The notes below the pieces were generated by a model, which saw nothing but the letters and a program-made list of their open reading frames with translations, was not told the DNA's origin and searched no databases. This document shows positions 59,496 through 64,000 of a stretch of DNA of 64,000 nt, piece by piece (position 1 is the stretch's first letter; each line of letters opens with the position of its first letter). Origin of the DNA: Psoroptes ovis (lineage: Eukaryota; Arthropoda; Arachnida; Sarcoptiformes; Psoroptidae); assembly GCA_002943765.1 (NCBI GenBank), contig PQWQ01000042.1, positions 1-64,000 of the forward strand, read 5' to 3'. A program made the translations under genes and the position numbers.

Positions 59496-60451
59496 CTGTG
59501 TTTCTATTCGCTACATTTACATAATCATTATCATCAACACAAATCAAATACATTTAAATGTTAAAGATCCGTATGAGTCATCACATTTGCAGCCGAAATT
59601 GTATACGTTTGTGTGTGCGTAATATACACAATGCTTTCATTCATAGAAATATATATTTTGTCAATGAACTAAATGCACACACACACATACAACAATTTAA
59701 AAGTCCATCCCACACAAAAATTTGATTGGTTAATTACGTATTCATATATATATTTATATATATATGTATTCATACATGTACATTTTTTGAATGGCAACGT
59801 ACCTGTTGAGCAGCGTGTATATGTGTGAACTCATACAATATTTACAAATGTATATAGAATTTATAGTAACATTGAACAGTGCTACTACTACACATGTTGG
59901 TATCTATATATGACCGACATTCTGTTTGTACACATACACACACGCACACATTTCGTTCGAAAATCAATGAATCAATACAAATGCATTAAATCAAATATGT
60001 GTTTATCGTCGTCATTACGATATAATAACAACCTCAAACAACAACAGGCTCAAACACGATGATCAAATCAAAGCTTTCGAAGTAGCACGAGTTCAATTAT
60101 CATCATTAGATGAGAAATGATCATCTGTAAACAGCTGAAATAGTTGTTGATGAAATTTGTTGCACTTTTTGGTTTTTTTCGCCTTTGATTACCACCATTC
60201 TACGATTCTTCTACGTTTAATTCTATTTGATTCAATGAAATACAGTGAATTACCATAAACAACAACAGCAGCCACCACCACCACCATATGATCATCAACA
60301 ACAACAGCCAACAACAATCCATTGAAATCCACTAAGAAAAATGTGATTTTTTCGTCTGTAAAACAAACATATTTGTGTAAATAAACAAACAATTAATTAA
60401 TTCATTAATTACTCCAAATCAAGAAAAAACCATTCGTTAATTTCAATCTCA

Positions 60452-60480
60452 AATAATAATAATAATAATAATAATAATAA
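60452..60480. repeat. AAT microsatellite
   Basis: About nine to ten uninterrupted AAT/TAA triplets, immediately followed by a small perfect hairpin (60481-60503). Confidence 0.92.
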
Positions 60481-60503
60481 CGTCAAATTCTAAGAATTTG
60501 ACG
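60481..60503. repeat. Perfect inverted repeat (10 bp arms, 3 base loop)
   Basis: CGTCAAATTC, loop TAA, then GAATTTGACG. It directly abuts the AAT microsatellite. It is not followed by a T-run, so it does not read as a terminator. Confidence 0.85.
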
Positions 60504-62056
60504 ACAACCAACATTGATATATTGCGATATATATATTTTTACTTATTGCCATTTTGTGAAATACATCTGATATATATCATTCGATTGATTTCCATTAATT
60601 CATTAATTGAAATCAAATGAAATTGAATTGAATTCAAAAATCAATTAAAGATAATTGAAGATTTTTAACATTCAAAATAAATAAAAAATTCTGGTCCAGC
60701 ACATTCGAATTTACCATAGAATTTCAAATTCTTTAAATCTGGTCAATCATACTTCTCATACTATTATTATTATTGAAAACATTCCTTTTTTTTGGTAAAT
60801 TTCGATCAGATTGATCAATATAAACTAAAAAACGATAATAACAAAATATCATTGCCAATCATTTCGAAATAAATAATAAATAAATATTCGATTCCGATAT
60901 CTCAAAATCATTTTTTGTTTGGTCATATTTTATTTGAAGATTTTCTTTGGAATTCATTGACTAGGTGAGTTTATACAAATTTTTTTTTTGTTTATTTGAT
61001 TTGAAATTCTTTATGTTTTACCCCAATTTACTCATCGATTGATTCATCGAGAATCAATGGATTTAATTATTTAAAATTCAAAACATAATTTGAACACTAA
61101 AAGCACTGAAAATTCAATCAAGATAATGATAATAATAGAAATGACAATAATAATAATTACGACTAAACGATTGTGACTCATACATTTTCTATGTTTGATA
61201 AATCAAACATTTTTAAATCTGTCATGTGTTCATGTTATTTGCCTCTTGAACAAATCCATTTTCTTAATACCTGTATTTTTCTTATGATTTTTATCTACAA
61301 ACACAGTATTTTCAGTTAGTTAGTTATATTTCCATTGAATTTACCAATATGACGCCTTATCTGTTTGTTTGCTATAATCAAATGTCCCTGAAATTTATCC
61401 AAATATCACCAGTTTAACATTGAAACAAAAAACTGGTATCAGGCTTAGTTTTTTTCCTGTAAAAATCAATTGAACAAATGATTAATTGTACAAATGATTA
61501 ACAAAAGTACAAATATTTTTTATTGTCATTTGAAATGACTAAAATTTTCAAAAATTATTCCTTTATATGAGATTATTAACCCTTTTTTTAAATTTCAATT
61601 AATTTCAATGATTCATTGATTTATTTTGATTGATTTTGTCTTTTTGTAATAATTTTTTTATGTTTGTAATCAAACATATGATTGATCAAGGCTATAGATG
61701 CCGACTGACTAATGCACAGTCATAATTATTTTACCTGTTTTTATGACGTTTTTAGTAATTAGTAATCAATCAATAATACAGTACAATATACACAAACACA
61801 CATTAAGTGTATGAAATTAATGAATGAATTTACACTGAATCTAATTTTGTTGAATCATCCATATTTGTACGAAAATTTTCCATTCATTAAATTGAATTGA
61901 AATTTTGAACCAGAATTGTGATTTGAATTGAATTGAATACGAAAAGTATTGCAATACAAATGTTGTAATCTCTCGTTATTTACGATATTCATTCATATAT
62001 TCACAGTGAAAACCATCAACATTCGTAATTCAATTGATGATTAGGTCATTAACCAT

Positions 62057-62076
62057 CAGTCAGTCAGTCAGTCAGT
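62057..62076. repeat. CAGT microsatellite
   Basis: Five tandem CAGT units, followed by related CTGTCAGTGTTG sequence. Confidence 0.9.
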
Positions 62077-62788
62077 GTTTCTGTCAGTGTTGTTAGTGAA
62101 AAACGAAATGAATCAGATGAATTCAATTGAAAGTTAACCAAAATAACAATAAATTATTACGCTTAGATGATGTGTTGGTTCGGAATGATTTATCAAATAT
62201 TCATTGGAATAATATTGAATAATATTTGATTATTCATCATCCAATAATATTCCATGATTATTTATTTATTTATCGATTCAATATTTTCAATTGAAAAATA
62301 AATAGATCAATGACCAGTGACATTCATTGAATATGTTTGAATTCGTTTGAATGAATGAATGATTCATATCGAATCATTCGAAGATGATTCATTTCATTGA
62401 ATAATCATTATATTTGAATCACGATGTCTTTTCGAATGATGATGGCCAATAATAAATATATCGGGTTTTCCTCATCATTATTAATTTTCAATTGTCTTTA
62501 TGGTAATTTCTTTGTTTTGTGGTAATAATTTCTTGTGGAATCTATGAATGTTCGTGTATTATTAGATACACATTTGATTCGGCTTCATTCAACTCGTTCT
62601 CTGTGCACATTTTCTCTTTTTTAATTTCTTTATTTTCAATTATTTTATTTGTCAAGGATATGAGTCATTTCAATTGTTCAAAATATTATAAGAAAAATAT
62701 TTTTCTCAATATTTTGAAGGTCGAACATCTATCATTCAATATATATAAAAGTATTTTCAATTTCAATATTTTGAAATATTTGAAAATA

Positions 62789-62868
62789 TTAGGCTGTTCG
62801 AAAAGTTCATTCGGCTTAATCAATAGAGTTGCTCATGAAAATCGACCAGAATCTTCCGGACAACCTAA
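62789..62868 (+). mobile_element. ~80 bp mariner-like palindromic MITE, copy 24
   Basis: TTAGGCTGTTCGAAAAGTTC, ATTCGGCTTAATCAATAGAG, TTGCTCATGAAAATCGACC, and ATCTTCCGGACAACCTAA, flanked by TA on both sides. Confidence 0.93.
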
Positions 62869-63247
62869 TATTTATTTTTTCTTCAAATTTCCTCATTGAA
62901 TTTCTCGACTCTTTTGTTCCAAGATCTTCAGAGAATTTTCTTGGAAAAAATATTTCTTGGAAGAAAAAAATTCAATATTTCACTGATGACATCGAAAATT
63001 CCAGTGAAAATTCCTTTGTTTTTACTAAGAAATAAGAAACCAAATTCCATTGACATTAGACTACATTTTAGACAATTAAATTCTTATGATGATCATGATG
63101 ATAAATCTTTAGACTATTTAATAACAAGAATTCTTTTGTATTGTTTGGTTGTTGCTATACGATTATCATATGTTTTTTTAATTATTATTTGCGATTAAAA
63201 TCTTGAGCAAAAAAAAAAAAAAATATTTTCACATATGATTCACTCAA

Positions 63248-63371
63248 TACCAGGTTTCAAGTTTTAATTCGGTGTTTTAAAATTAAATTTCGTAATTTCA
63301 CCGGTTTAAAATTGCATTCAAAACTATGAAAATTCATTTTAAAACTCCGAATTAAAACTTGAAACTCTGTA
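63248..63371. mobile_element. TACAGGG-ended palindromic element, copy 5
   Basis: Starts TACCAGGTTTCAAGTTTTAA and ends AACTTGAAACTCTGTA. The interior shows GGTGTTTTAAAATTAAATTT and AAAACTATGAAAATTC arms. 124 bp. Confidence 0.87.
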
Positions 63372-64000
63372 TTTTATAAATATATTTGATAATTTTTTTA
63401 AATACAAATATAGCAAGACATATTTGGTCTATGAATATGTATAGACTTATTTCATTAAAAATAAAAATTCTTTAATTGTTTATTTTCCTTCTAAATTTTT
63501 CTACGATGAAAAACTGTATACGATCAAACTATACAATATGTTTGTCATACGAAATTTAAAATTTAAAAATAGAATATTCTTCTCTGCTGCTTGTTGTGTC
63601 ATTTGCTTATGAAATTCACGATTCTAATTAAATTCAAATTCATTTTATTAATAACTGTATGTAAATGAGAATGTTATATTTATCAATTTATTTTTAGTAG
63701 TTGCTGCTCACCATCATATACACATATTACACATTTGATTTGTACTTTCAATTTTCTCAGATGAATATTTTTGGCTGCCAAAAATATCTAAAAGAAAATA
63801 TTCGAAAGAATATTCATGACTGATTATTCATTCATTTAATTCATAAAATTCGTATATTTTCATGGGTACTTCTCAGAGAATGGTAATGGTAATTGATCTT
63901 GACCTGATTATAATATCTGATTGCGAAATGTATGGTGAATTTTTCTGGAAAATTTTTTTCCCAGAAAATTTTTCCCTGATTCCCTTAAAAATCTCTGAAT

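Larger units (their letters stand above)
46329..64000. other. 17.7 kb gene-poor region
   Basis: No supported coding exon is found on either strand. It contains eight ~80 bp palindromic elements (50195, 53012, 53692, 54201, 54673, 55840, 56897, 62789), one 124 bp TACAGG-type element (63248) and a short relative at 59432. It also has microsatellites, a long poly-T and AT-rich palindromes near 49080-49150. It could be one long first intron following the exon at 46287, or regulatory DNA between distant genes. Open frames here are under 130 codons, low in complexity and often overlap the palindromic elements. Confidence 0.5.

Noticed and set aside
60481..60503. Hairpin as a transcription terminator
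   Set aside because: No following T-tract and a eukaryotic context. Intrinsic terminators are not expected.

Overview
This is a eukaryotic nuclear window. It is AT-rich, its genes are interrupted by short GT-AG introns (mostly 60-110 bp), and its proteins carry long Asn, Gln, Ser and His runs. The protein set is animal. The compact introns, the TCAG-type initiator and a TATCGATA promoter element suggest an arthropod. The overall style fits a small-genome astigmatid mite (dust-mite or scabies-mite type), but that placement is an inference and no species is claimed.

Layout. Positions 1-1010 are a satellite of 42-44 bp monomers. From 1146 to 12412 four minus-strand genes follow head to tail: an ABHD13-like hydrolase, the U5 snRNP WD40 protein SNRNP40, an ASAP-type ArfGAP (BAR-PH-ArfGAP-ANK-SH3) and phosphatidylinositol 4-kinase beta. 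MCM10 is divergent from PI4KB. After a transposon-rich gap comes a TMCC-family ER coiled-coil protein (18314-21126, plus). Pyrroline-5-carboxylate reductase (22545-23737, minus) and an OVCA2-like serine hydrolase (24418-25484, plus) are head to head. A RalGDS/RGL exchange factor (25764-30971, minus) apparently lacks its Ras-association domain. After 5 kb without genes come an SLC24-type cation exchanger (35936-38144, plus), an unrecognised Ser-rich repeat protein (38200-39042, minus), a SPRING1/C12orf49 homologue (39133-39881, minus) and a DCAF4-like WD40 protein (40117-41388, plus). SNRPE (Sm-E) lies at 45490-45765 on the minus strand. A TATA promoter and an orphan first coding exon sit at 46076-46328. 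The last 17.7 kb show no recognisable coding sequence.

Mobile DNA. The main structure the genes do not explain is a family of about 24 near-identical, roughly 80 bp, mariner-like palindromic elements with ends close to TTAGGTTGTCCGAAAAGTTC. They occur about once per 2.7 kb in both orientations and never in exons. A second palindromic family of about 124-167 bp has TACAGGG...CCCTGTA-type ends and five copies. Two introns (in the PYCR and OVCA2 genes) are longer than their neighbours by almost exactly one inserted element.

Functional links. The genes are mostly housekeeping: splicing (SNRNP40, SNRPE), replication (MCM10), Golgi lipid and trafficking control (PI4KB, ASAP, SPRING1), proline synthesis and ion exchange. 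They do not form a pathway. No prokaryotic-style defence system or biosynthetic cluster is present. Exon boundaries were placed by eye from GT-AG sites, reading phase and recall of family sequences. RNA genes were not searched for exhaustively and none was recognised.
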